NCBI GenBank assembly: GCA_021234155.1
Contig: JAJEKV010000392.1
Coordinates: 126,001 to 190,000, forward strand
Direction of reading: 5' to 3'
DNA length: 64,000 nt
Source: Isoetes taiwanensis
Lineage: Eukaryota > Streptophyta > Lycopodiopsida > Isoetales > Isoetaceae
Part shown: positions 55,060 through 64,000 of the stretch, piece by piece
Layout: every line of letters starts with the position of its first letter
Numbering within the stretch: the first letter of the stretch is position 1
Translations under genes and position numbers: made by a program
The notes under the pieces: model-generated
The model's database searches: none
Told to the model about the DNA's origin: nothing
Seen by the model: the letters and a program-made list of their open reading frames with translations, nothing else

Positions 55060-55500
55060 GTAGGCTCCAATATGCCAACCTACGCTCCAACATGCCACGT
55101 ACGCTCCAATATGCCACGTGGGCCTAGGTGGCATGTTTGAGCCACCTTGGCATGTTGGAGCCTAGGTGGCATATTTGAGCCACCTTGGCATGTTGGAGCC
55201 TAGGTGGCGCCACCTTGGCATGTTGGAGCCTAGGTGGCATGTTTGAGCCACCTTGGCATGTTGGAGCCTAGGTGGCATGTTGGAGCCACCTTGGCATGTT
55301 GGAGCCTAGGTGGCATGTTTGAGCCACCTTGGCATGTTGGAGCCTAGGTGGCATATTTGAGCCACCTTGGCATGTTGGAGCCTAGGTGGCATGTTTGAGC
55401 CACCTTGGCATGTTGGAGCTTAGGTGGCATGTTTGAGCCACCTTGGCATGTTGGAGCCTAGGTGGCATGTTGGAGCCGACGTGGCATGTTTGAGCCATGT
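55060..55500 (-). repeat. 19-bp-motif array A3, with an orientation switch
   Basis: 55,060-55,120 has three forward units (CTCCAATATGCCAACCTAC...). From about 55,121 to 55,500 the units are reversed. The junction (55,111-55,134) is itself a near-palindrome, ATGCCACGTG-GGCC-TAGGTGGCAT. The reversed part is the most regular 38-bp array in the window. Confidence 0.9.
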
Positions 55501-55696
55501 TTGAGTGCCACATCATCTTTGCCATCTTTGTTTGTTCGTGCCACAAGGGTAGCGACATGCCCCCGCCAACTCTTGGCCACTTGTGGCAAGGGAGCAGCCC
55601 ATAACGTGAACCCTACATTTTTGCATCGATAATTTTGAGACAAACAAACGAGAGTTTGCATAGGGTGGGTCATCATCACGCCCACATCACCCATAT

Positions 55697-55825
55697 CTTG
55701 CCATGTCACCGGAAATTTGCCACATCAACCCATGGAAAACCAAAGTTGCACATTTTTTTATTTTTGGCCTAGTCAAAAGTTGGCCTTGCTTACTTGGCAT
55801 GACATGTCACCAATACATGTGCATG
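55697..55825 (-). repeat. conserved tail T'' (diverged)
   Basis: Same orientation as 52,632-52,760. Shares ATTTTTGGCCTAGTCAAAA and GGCCTTGCTTACTTGGCATG. No array follows it. Confidence 0.75.
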
Positions 55826-57160
55826 TCAACTTTTGCAAGAAATACCTTTTGCCGCATCATCATGCCACTTTTGCCTGTCATTCATGAGAACTGCTGAACA
55901 ACGACGAATCAGGGAGCGTAGAAGGCCGTCTCTGCTTTGGCGCCATAAATGAACCTCCGCCTTGTCGAAAACAAGGGAGGAAAAAACTGCTGAAGAAATA
56001 GCCTTGCTTTACGAAGACAACGTCGGATCAGAGAGGCTAGGAGGCCGTCTCTCCTTCGTCGCTATAGCCGAGCTCGGGAGAAAACAAAAGGGGGGGGATT
56101 GGCTCCCCCCTTCCATGTTGTGGGGGGATGCCCACCGGTCGCACATTTCGGTGTGGCCGGTGACCCGCTCCCGGCGCCGCCGGTCGCGGGGCCCCACCGG
56201 TCCACACCAGAATGTGCTCCCGGTGGGAATCCCCCATACATGCACGTATTTGCACATTTTTGTGTATTTAGTGCTCATATATGCTCATATGTTAAGTGAA
56301 ATCTGGGCCGCATAATTTAGGGCGCGGTCCCATCAAATGACCGAGATTAACGGTTCAGATTTGGAAGAGACTAACGGTCAGGATTTTGATCCTTGTATTA
56401 TCATGCTATTGGTTGGGTCACTTTCCCGCCTCGATAGTTTTGCCGCCTCACCTACTCTCAAATCCTTTTCTTAGTTTTTTCATGGTGGACGCTCAGGTTT
56501 ATCATGGCGCTCACGATTTTGGTGATGGCGCTCAAGATTTTAAGCAGTTGCCAGGCCGGTTTTGCTGTAGAACAGGGCTTGGATCTAAGGATGCTTGGAG
56601 CTTTCGACCTTTTGCTTTCTTAACGGTTTGGGTCGGATTTGGAGTCGTGCTACAGGTTTTTGGAGTCGTGCTACAGTATTTCGGATTTGTAGCTCTTGTT
56701 TTGCATGAAGTTTTTCAAGCCTCTGTTTACAGGTTATTGCTCATGAAGAACTTGCTTCCCTCATTGCTCATGCAGAGCCGAACTCCTTGCTGCTTGCTGC
56801 TGCTAGTTCCGGCGTCTTTCAGCCCTTTTCAATCTTAAAAAAACAGCCTGCGATTCTGTTTTGAGCTGTCAAGTCCCACATTTTTTGCCAAGGTAAATGC
56901 TTGTATTTGGGGAAAAGTTATTAGCTTGAGTGGTTGCTTAGGATTCCTTTGGGTACCTGCTTTTGCGATGTACAAGCTTCCAGAACCGTTGTTTTGAACA
57001 TACTTTTCTTTACTTGTTATCATTGTTGTGATTTGCTATCATTCCAATTGGGGTCAGTGTGCATCATTGCATGCCTTCAAAGCTCTGCATTAGCTAATCC
57101 GACATCTTCAAGCATTCAAGCAAGCATTCAACCATGCCACATTGGATGCCTCAGATAAGG
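55826..57160. other. intergenic, includes a large palindrome
   Basis: Apart from the palindrome at 56,122-56,235, nothing is recognisable. AGGCCGTCTCT recurs at 55,923 and 56,051. A 150-codon frame (56,386-56,838) has no known domain. Confidence 0.45.
56122..56235. repeat. 114-bp GC-rich imperfect palindrome
   Basis: The left arm GGGGGGATGCCCACCGGTCG... pairs with the right arm ...CTCCCGGTGGGAATCCCCC; arms of about 34 bp differ at few positions. A second, inner pairing GGTGTGG.CCGGTG / CACCGGTCCACACC extends the stem towards a GGCGCC centre at about 56,173. Confidence 0.8.
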
Positions 57161-58930
57161 ACTGAATTAAGGTAAAGCTATTTTTTCTTTCATTTTGTCT
57201 TCTGTTGAAAAACATTCTGTTCATCATTCTGTTTTTGCTTTTGTTCTTCTGTTTTTGCTTTTGTTCTTCTGTCTGACTAACACTTTCATTTACAGGTGGT
57301 TTTGACCAGGAGCCATGGCCACAGCTTTAGGTTTTTGAATGGACAATGTAGCGATGGCCAAAGCTTCAGCTATTAGAGAATGGACAATGTGAAAGGCTGG
57401 TTGTGAAGTGGAACGGAAGCAAGAATGGCGAGGTACAACATCATATATATAATACTCTGTCTTTGAATAACAAATTCAAGTTTAGAGTTTCATTCTATTT
57501 TTTACTGTTTATGCCAGTGATAGCACCAAATTGCTACTCCTTTATGTTCCATCTTAACAGTGGGACAACTTCAAAAGTTGAAGCTAGGAGCAGAAATGAA
57601 TGGAGATTTGACCACTGCCCAGATCTTACTGCCCAGATTTGTACCACTGCCCTGAAATATCCAAACAAGGAAAGCTGCCACAGTAAGATTTGAAATGAAT
57701 GGAGATTTGTACCACTGCCACAGTAAGATCTGGGCTAGTATTATGTAGTTATTGATCCTAGGTTATATGCTAAGTTGTTTAAATTTTATCAAGCACTCTA
57801 GTGAGTGCTCTAAGCAACTAACAGCGTTAGGCATATTTGCAGAAATCATAGCTGTCTTGCACAAAATCAAACAAGAAGGTTGAAATTTAGTTCAAATTTG
57901 TATAATCTGATGCTAAAATCACATCAGCTTAATGCTTTGAACCTTAAACAATAAATTTAACTGTTTTGAATCTTAACCATTACTTTAATTTTTTGATTTA
58001 ATGATGGTATTTGAAATGCTTAATGGATTTGATTGGGTTCGATTCCCAAAGGCAAGTTGTATTTAAAGTAAAATATGATTATCAAGGCTTTTAAATTCTA
58101 GTGTATTTTTTTTTTAAATGTGTGCCACGTGTCAATCTATGATTGGTTAGACGACATTTTAAAAACAACACTTATTTTTCCTATATGTCATAATAATATT
58201 TTTTATTTAAGGACATGTTGATTTTTTATTAACTATGTACCATATTGTGTAAAAGCAACCATTGAAAACAATGCAACCTTTTAAAAACTACACGTGAAGA
58301 CGAAATATCAATATATAGAAAACATGAAATTTTAAAACAATACATGTAGATTTCCTAAAGATTATGTATCCTTTTTTGGAAAAACAATGTCAACTTGTAA
58401 AAACTACAAGTAGAAAAAAAAAAAAACAACAAATAAAAAAAAAAAGAGAACTCTTCTTCTTTAGATTTCCACGTGTACAAATATTCAAACGTACATGTGG
58501 TTTTTGGAAGACAAACAACGCGTGGCTCCTCTAAAAAACAACAGTAAAGAAAAAATGACATATAATTTTTTTAAAAAACCATCTTACTTTGACGTTGTAA
58601 TTTAAGTTTACACGTGTAGTAATATCTAAACCAACGCGTGTTATTTTGATGAACAACAACGTATGGCTCGTGAAAAAAACCACAGTCAAGAAAAAACCAC
58701 ACGTTGACAAAATTTTGCGAAAAACGATAGTGAAAAAAAGGACACGTTGACAAAAAAAAAGGGGTGCCAAAAAAACCACAGTGGAAATTTCTGCCAAAAA
58801 ACCACTGTCTCTTTGTGCAAATCCGGATAAACGGGCCACGTGGACTTTTGGGGCCATTTTGGTGTTGTTTTTGGCATAAAACAACACTTCCGTACAACTA
58901 AAAAACAACTGTGGACCAAAAAGTGGGGTC
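57161..58930. other. intergenic, A-rich
   Basis: 58.3-58.9 kb is A-rich, with repeated AAAAAACCAC and ACGTG-containing words on the plus strand. No gene recognised. Phe-rich minus frames result from the composition. Confidence 0.45.
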
Positions 58931-58933
58931 AGT

Positions 58934-58975
58934 GTGCTACAAGAAACTTATCACGGCGGCCAAGGCCGCCGCGAA
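58934..58975 (+). mobile_element. possible CACTA (En/Spm) transposon terminus
   Basis: TGCTACAAGAAACTTATCAC followed by a hairpin CGGCGGCC-AA-GGCCGCCG (58,954-58,971). Plant CACTA ends read CACTACAAGAAA followed by subterminal GC-rich repeats; here two of the first letters differ. No opposite terminus or transposase was found. Confidence 0.35.
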
Positions 58976-59213
58976 CGTTTCTCTTCATCAACTCATCTCG
59001 TTCTAGGGTGTTATCCCTCTCATAATTTGTTGCAATTCAACTTCTTCCTTTAAGATTGGTTGAGCAGCATGCTGCAATCCAAAATATTTTCCATTTGTTT
59101 CCAGCGTTTGGAATGAGTATATTCTCTAATATGTCTAGTTTAAGGTGAAACTTCATCTCCTACATGTTGCAAAATATCTACCGTTGGTAGACAATTGGAA
59201 GCTACATGCTACA

Positions 59214-59792
59214 TTACGTTCGTATTGGCCAGTCCCATCCACACACAGAGCTAAACTTATGACCACACTTGCAAGCCAAATGTTTGCAAGCGCCATTGTC
59301 GAGATGGACGGCGAGTCCGCAATGCAAGCATCTAATCCATCTTGTGGATTCTTCAACGTCGGCCTTCATGGAAAGCAAAATCGTCTGAAACTCTAAGCAA
59401 CTACGGCCATGGTGAAACATGCGTTGTGGGCATCTAGCTTTGGCCCTTTTTATGCATGCCACGTATGCAGGTGAGCGGACGACACCTGGCAGATCCAGCG
59501 GTGATAGTTTTTGGAGCTCCAGAGCAAAGGTCCTGTCCATTTCTATCTGTTTAATTCGATCCAATTCTGCCTGCTGTTAAGAAATGGCAAATTTGCGCAT
59601 TTCTTCCTTCTCTTTGGCAACTAGTCCGATTTTGTGCGTCTCCTTTTGGGGTCTTTCTCCAAGCAGATCCAGGAAAATTTTGCTCACCTTTGTTGCCGCC
59701 ATTATTTTTTCTATTAGTCTTCTTCTTAACGGAAGTGAGAATCTTACCTGGGTCTTGCTCTGATGTAATGGCCACTTTGCATTTGAAGGCAA
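59214..59792 (-). pseudogene. RBR-type (IBR/RING2) zinc-finger gene fragment
   Basis: The minus frame MAATKVSKIFLDLLGERPQK, then a Lys/Glu-rich stretch, meets an in-frame TAA at about 59,578. It then continues QQAELDRIKQIEMDRTFALE and RCPQRMFHHGRSCLEFQ (IBR-like). The end reads IRCLHCGLAVHLDNGACKHL then ACKCGHKFSSVCGWDWP, a RING2-like motif (C--C----------CKH--C-CGH-F---CG). One zinc ligand is Ser in FSSVCG where Cys is usual. RBR proteins are ubiquitin ligases; this copy lacks RING1 and carries a stop, so it is probably a dead partial copy. Confidence 0.6.
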
Positions 59793-61489
59793 GCTTTTGG
59801 AAGAACTTGCTATTTATTTGTCTGTCATAGCCAAACCGCCCGTCAACTCGCTATTCCGGCACCATAGCCAAATCTATACATTTTCGTGTAGGCTACGCTA
59901 CTACGGCATCCCCAAATTCCTCTGTTTTTGTGGGCACTAGTCTGATCAATCTCTGCTATTCTCTGCCAGCTCCAGTTTTGGGTTGACAAATGCCTCTATT
60001 TTAGTCGGATTAAGCTGTACTTTTGGGTAGTTTTTCAGATTAATCTCTTCTATTCTACCACAAACGAGTTTCTTTGTTTTGGGTCTTCGTGGGGGGGATT
60101 AATGCCACTACAGGCGATAAATTTCTCTGTTTTTGGGACGAATCTTGTTGGGCGGATTATATGGCGATAAAAACTCTCTGCCCTCATACCTACCGGATTT
60201 CTTCCGAGCTTTCCAAGCTCTTGCCCGCGCCTACTACGGTGGCTATGGTGGGTAGAAAATAAAAAACAGAGCACCTAGTATGCACATCAGCTCAGCATCG
60301 AAGGAAAAAAACCAAGCCCACAAACCCAAATTTTTATTTTCCTCTTCGTATCAACTACTCCAGTTTGAAGAACGATCTGGTGGGGATTTAACAGAGCACT
60401 GTTGATAATATTTTCACATTTATTGGCGAAAACCTTTCGTCCCAGTCTATTCCGGTGGTCAAGTTTTAAAAAGACTTGTGGGTTCAGAAGCTATTGACTT
60501 TGGGAGCTTGAGAAACAACACAGAATCTCTTCATCGATTTCAAACCCACCGAATCGTCTTCCAAGCCCAAATGCCTGAGTGAATGGCTGAGTGGGTACCT
60601 TCAGTATATGGCCGGAATGCTCAGAAATAGGGGATGGAAAAAAGAAAAGATCGCAGAGATTGTCTCACGTCTCCATCATGACGTCACTGCATTTATTAGG
60701 TTCTAATATTGTTTGTAGACGCGTGTCACCACCAAATAGCTTCAAACAAAATACCAGCAAATAAATACCTTCAAACAAAAAATGAAACTGAATTATATAT
60801 GAGTGATGGTACAGATTGGCGACTACATCTATTTTCTATACCACATTATAACTTCCAGATTATTATTGACATCACTTTAATGTTCCTGCTTGCTCAATCT
60901 ACCTATCTTCACATAGATAACTTATAATGTCAATATGTACCAAATTGACAATTAACAATCAACATGTGGTAAAAGGCAGCAAGGGAATTCGGCCACCTAT
61001 AAAACAAAGAATATTAGCACATGGATCTGAGAACCAAATACAGCATAGTAAGGAAATAAAGGTTCCATGGACATGTATCTGCAGCTTGCATAGTTAAGTT
61101 GCAAGCATAACGAAGAACGAGCAAATGCAAATGTAAGGTATTGATAGAGACAATAGTATGCTCAAGCATCAATTCTGCTATGGGGAGAAGTACCTATTTG
61201 AAAATTACGAGTGCATCTACCAATTTTTTATGGGTCTGATGTATTAGGACAAATAATTGGGAAGTTGCAAAGTTTAAACACAATTCTGAAGATAACGGTT
61301 ATGCTAAAAGAAAAGGTCTCATTGATGTGAAGGGGTTTCACCTCTCCTGCAAGGGCATTTCGGCTGGTAAATGGGTGAACTATGATGATATCTGCAAGGG
61401 AAGAAATCGAAGTGAGGCCATCATAATATATAGCACTTAAGAAACACACTCTCTTCACATATAAACATTTGACTGCTCAGATTGATCAA
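59793..61489. other. intergenic
   Basis: No gene recognised. The words TGTTTTTG.GGG and CGGATTA recur between 59,920 and 60,160. The 76-codon minus frame at 61,228-61,458 has no known domain. Confidence 0.45.
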
Positions 61490-62165
61490 GAAGGTGAAAG
61501 TAATTTGACAATTGTTGCCCGCAGCAGGCCAGAAGAGCAGCAAACAAAATCTTCATATTTGTAGAAGGGCACCATTATCCCTGATGCATGTCTAGCATGG
61601 CTTGTCTATGAATAGGCATATATGCTGCAGCCTGTGTAATAGAAATTGACTCTATGAATCACGGTTCTGCATAGGCAGGAGACTATAGTGGTGCTGAGCA
61701 TGGAAAATAGAGATATAGTTAAATATCCCTATTGATTTCTAAAAAAAAAAAAAAAAAAAATCTACTCTTGCATCTGCTCTAACTCACGGGTTAAACTAAT
61801 TTCACAGATTGTTGCTTGCAGCAGTGCAGAAAAACACCAAACAAAGACGTCATAACTGTCATAACTGTAGAAGAGCCCCATTATCCATGATGCATGTCTG
61901 GCATGGCTTGTCTATGAACAGGCATGTATGCTGCAACCTGTGTAACAGCAATTGACTACATAAATCTAAAGGCTAGAATACACTCTTTAAATGCATTACC
62001 AATGGATCAGCATCCTGCATGGCACATAGCAACAGACAACGATTCTGCAAAGGCAGGAGACTATAGTGGTGCTAAACATGGAAAATAGAGAAACAATTGA
62101 ATATCCCTTTTGATTTCTACCTAGAACAAAACGAACTTTTCTACTTTTGCATCTGCTCTACCTCC
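61490..62165. repeat. local tandem duplication of about 310 bp
   Basis: 61,490-61,785 and 61,805-62,165 share GATGCATGTCTAGCATGGCT, GGCAGGAGACTATAGTGGTG and TTGCATCTGCTCTA. The second copy has an extra 75 bp or so (about 61,960-62,040), and the first has an A20 run at about 61,741. Confidence 0.8.
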
Positions 62166-62611
62166 CAGTTTTCTACTGCAAGGAGACATGCACAGTAATG
62201 TAATATGATATTTTAATTGAATGGTAAAAAAAAGCTTTTGCAAGACCACACCACATGCTTAGTTGAAAGAAATCCGTTCATTTGAATAGTTCAATTAAAT
62301 ACCTGAAGATAGAGACTTGGAAAGAAGCCTTTGAGTAACTACCTCTGGATGCCATCATAGTTCTGGAGCACAACAGAATCTTGCACCCATATCCTATCCA
62401 AAATCGTACATGGACCAGTTGTTGCAATTGCCATTAGCATGTAATACTTAGAGCTCAGGAGGTGGCATGGCTCACATGTTTCTTAGAAGCAAGATACGCA
62501 AAACACTGATCCTTATTGCATGCTACAACCTGTCCAATTCAGTGTAGAACTTCACATTTCCAAATCAAATGCTCTTATTCGTTTGCTCCGGGACCATATA
62601 AACCAAAATAA
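62166..62611. other. intergenic
   Basis: No gene recognised. Confidence 0.5.
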
Positions 62612-62813
62612 TGTTGAACTTGCTAGTTTACTAAGAAAACACAAATGAGAGAGATATGCACCACAAAAGAAGACATATCTATTGAATGATTCATGTTACA
62701 ATATATAGATACCATAAAAGGTATTTTCTATGGAAAAAGGTGAAAGCTTAAAGTAGCACGTTGCCTTTTTATAAAGGCCTATTTGCCTAAGAATAAGCGA
62801 CGCCACGCTAACA
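62612..62813 (-). mobile_element. Copia element 2, 3' LTR (about 202 bp)
   Basis: On the minus strand it starts TGTTAGCGTGGCGTCG right after the purine-rich AGGTGGGG and ends AGTTCAACA, so the termini are TGTT...AACA. A TATA-like CTTTATAAAAAGG lies at 62,764-62,776. The partner LTR lies beyond the window. Confidence 0.65.
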
Positions 62814-62989
62814 CCCCACCTGCGACTTTAGTCTTTCACCAAATAAAATATTGTGTCTAAGAAAGAAGACCAAATATTGCAACTCATAGATAACCTCCCC
62901 ACCTGCAAATTTGGTCTCACACTCGGATGAAAAAAACCTTTGGTGGTCACAAAGAAAAAAACCCGAGTGCTACAATCTTCTAATATCTA

Positions 62990-63375
62990 TGCTTATTCTC
63001 AAGGACACCAAGAGCTTTAACATTGTCTTGATGTCTCTTTTCACCTAGAGGCTTAGTGAAAATGTCGTAGTTGGCAACTATAGTTTGTAGTTGGACAATA
63101 TTCCAACTTAAAAGTATTCGCTTTGCAACTTCAAGCTTAACATAACGATAATGTAATTCGATGTGCTTGGATTTGGAATGCAGAACTTCATCTTATGATA
63201 AAGCTATAGCACTTTGATTATCACACATAAGTATACTCGGTCCATCTTGAACTTGTCTTAAGCATTCTAACAAACGTCGCAACCAAACAAGTTTTATTTC
63301 GCCAAAGATGCGACAACATATTACCGGGTTTTTTGATTGAGTAGAAAGTGAAACACATCGTTGCTTCTTACTCAT
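62990..63375 (-). pseudogene. Copia 2 RNase H region
   Basis: The minus frame reads SKKQRCVSLST, then LVWLRRLLECLRQVQDGPSI and LMCDNQSAIALS, then an in-frame TAA at about 63,190. It then continues DEVLHSKSKHIELHYRYVKL and later IFTKPLGEKRHQDNVKALGV. CDNQSAIALS and HS-SKHIE--YH are RNase H motifs. The segment normally reading TEAEY-A is replaced by unrelated residues (QSKNPVICCRIFGEI). Confidence 0.75.
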
Positions 63376-63442
63376 CCAAATTTTCCTAAAAAAAAGCGGC
63401 CACCACTTGTTGATCTATATGTGTGGGACAACCACCCCAATC

Positions 63443-63998
63443 CTAAAAAGCATCATTGTTGTATCCAGCAACTTTGAAAGCATTCAAACACATGCGCTTA
63501 CTATATGTGATACCATGATGAATAGTGCTCTTAAGATATCTCAAAACACGCTTAGCAATTTGCCAATGTTCTTTGCTAGGATTAGTCATGAATTGTCCAA
63601 GAGTATTGGCAACGTAACTAATATCTGGTCTAGTTGCATTTGCAAGATACATAAGAGCTCCTACAAGACTTGCATAAGGACATTTATGCATTTCTAGCTT
63701 ATCCTCATAAGTTACTAGACACTGCCTCTTCGACATTCTTGTCTTCGTGGAACCAACCGGCAATGCAGTAGGTTGCTCTTTAGCAGAAAGTAACCCAAAT
63801 TTCTCAAGAAGTGTCTCAATGTACTTAGACTGTTGGAGTTGAAGCAGACCTTTGTCTTTGTCTCGTTTGACCTGAATACCTAAACATGAGTGTATTTCCC
63901 CCATGTCAACCATCTCAAATGTAGAAGATAGTCTCCTCTTGACTGCTTGCAAGTATTCGAGGTTATTAGATACCAAGATAGTATCATCCACATAAAGC
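63443..63998 (-). pseudogene. Copia 2 reverse transcriptase, C-terminal half
   Basis: The minus frame from the window edge reads ALYVDDTILVSNNLEYLQAV, then MVDMGEIHSCLGIQVKRDKD, then LQLQQSKYIETLLEKFGL, then YASLVGALMYLANATRPDIS and HWQIAKRVLRYLKSTIHHGI. The catalytic YVDD is intact at about 63,983-63,994. This 180-codon stretch has no stop, so the element is younger or less decayed here than element 1. The upstream half lies outside the window. Confidence 0.9.
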
Positions 63999-64000
63999 GC

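Larger units (their letters stand above)
62612..64000 (-). mobile_element. Copia element 2, 3' half
   Basis: Minus-strand order: RT C-terminal part, RNase H, C-terminus, polypurine tract, LTR. It is cut by the window edge. It has a different LTR from element 1 and is a separate family. Confidence 0.75.

Noticed and set aside
58531-58919. Phe-rich minus-strand proteins of up to 125 codons.
   Set aside because: Result of A-rich plus-strand sequence; two overlapping frames look equally protein-like.

Overview
This is nuclear DNA of a land plant with a large, repeat-saturated genome. Retroelement remnants, a plant-type PLS-class pentatricopeptide fragment and Copia elements support this. The LINE and PPR style suggests a fern or other non-seed plant, but that is inference. 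No intact protein-coding gene can be supported in 64 kb. Every recognisable protein domain is a transposon relic or a broken gene piece.

Layout. 0.5-3 kb: a Harbinger-like MITE and the 3' end of a decayed Copia element. 3-10.9 kb: a long pyrimidine-rich, non-coding repeat family. It has a conserved hairpin/TATA head, a 38-bp end sequence, and a small hairpin motif that recurs inside it. A third, shorter copy lies at 45.7-46.8 kb. 12.1 kb: an (AT)83 microsatellite inside a dispersed repeat. 13.4-17.9 kb, minus strand: the pieces of a broken FAD-linked oxidoreductase of the isoamyl-alcohol-oxidase/BBE type, with a 5'-truncated LINE inserted between two of them. 18.8-19.4 kb and 38.3-39.5 kb: LINE 3' remnants. 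23.6-28.0 kb, minus: a gag-less Copia element with two LTRs of about 525 bp. 28-36.7 kb: low-complexity intergenic DNA with one PPR fragment and one anonymous reading frame. 36.9-37.2 kb: two head-to-tail LINE tails. About 40.0-45.7 kb, plus: a nearly full-length but frameshifted LINE (ORF1, EEP endonuclease, RT, C-terminal zinc knuckle, structured 3' end). 47.4-47.95 kb: a 156-bp minisatellite.

48.0-55.8 kb is the most unusual region. It is a chain of inverted arrays of a 19-bp motif with a conserved hairpin-containing tail. These arrays enclose three classes of longer tandem blocks: about 830 bp, about 310 bp and about 790 bp. Several blocks carry telobox-like palindromes. This looks like a foldback-type composite of no class I recognise. 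56-60 kb: a 114-bp GC-rich palindrome, a CACTA-like terminus and a broken RBR (IBR/RING2) gene fragment. 61.5-62.1 kb: a local tandem duplication. 62.6-64.0 kb: the 3' half of a second Copia element, cut by the window edge at its YVDD motif.

The strongest observations are three. (1) The LINE family ends in an RNA structure that shows compensatory base changes across five copies here, and part of that structure recurs in the 3-11 kb element. (2) The foldback-like composite at 48-56 kb. (3) The non-coding family with 38-bp terminal direct repeats. All rest on reading the sequence by eye; no database or folding program was run.
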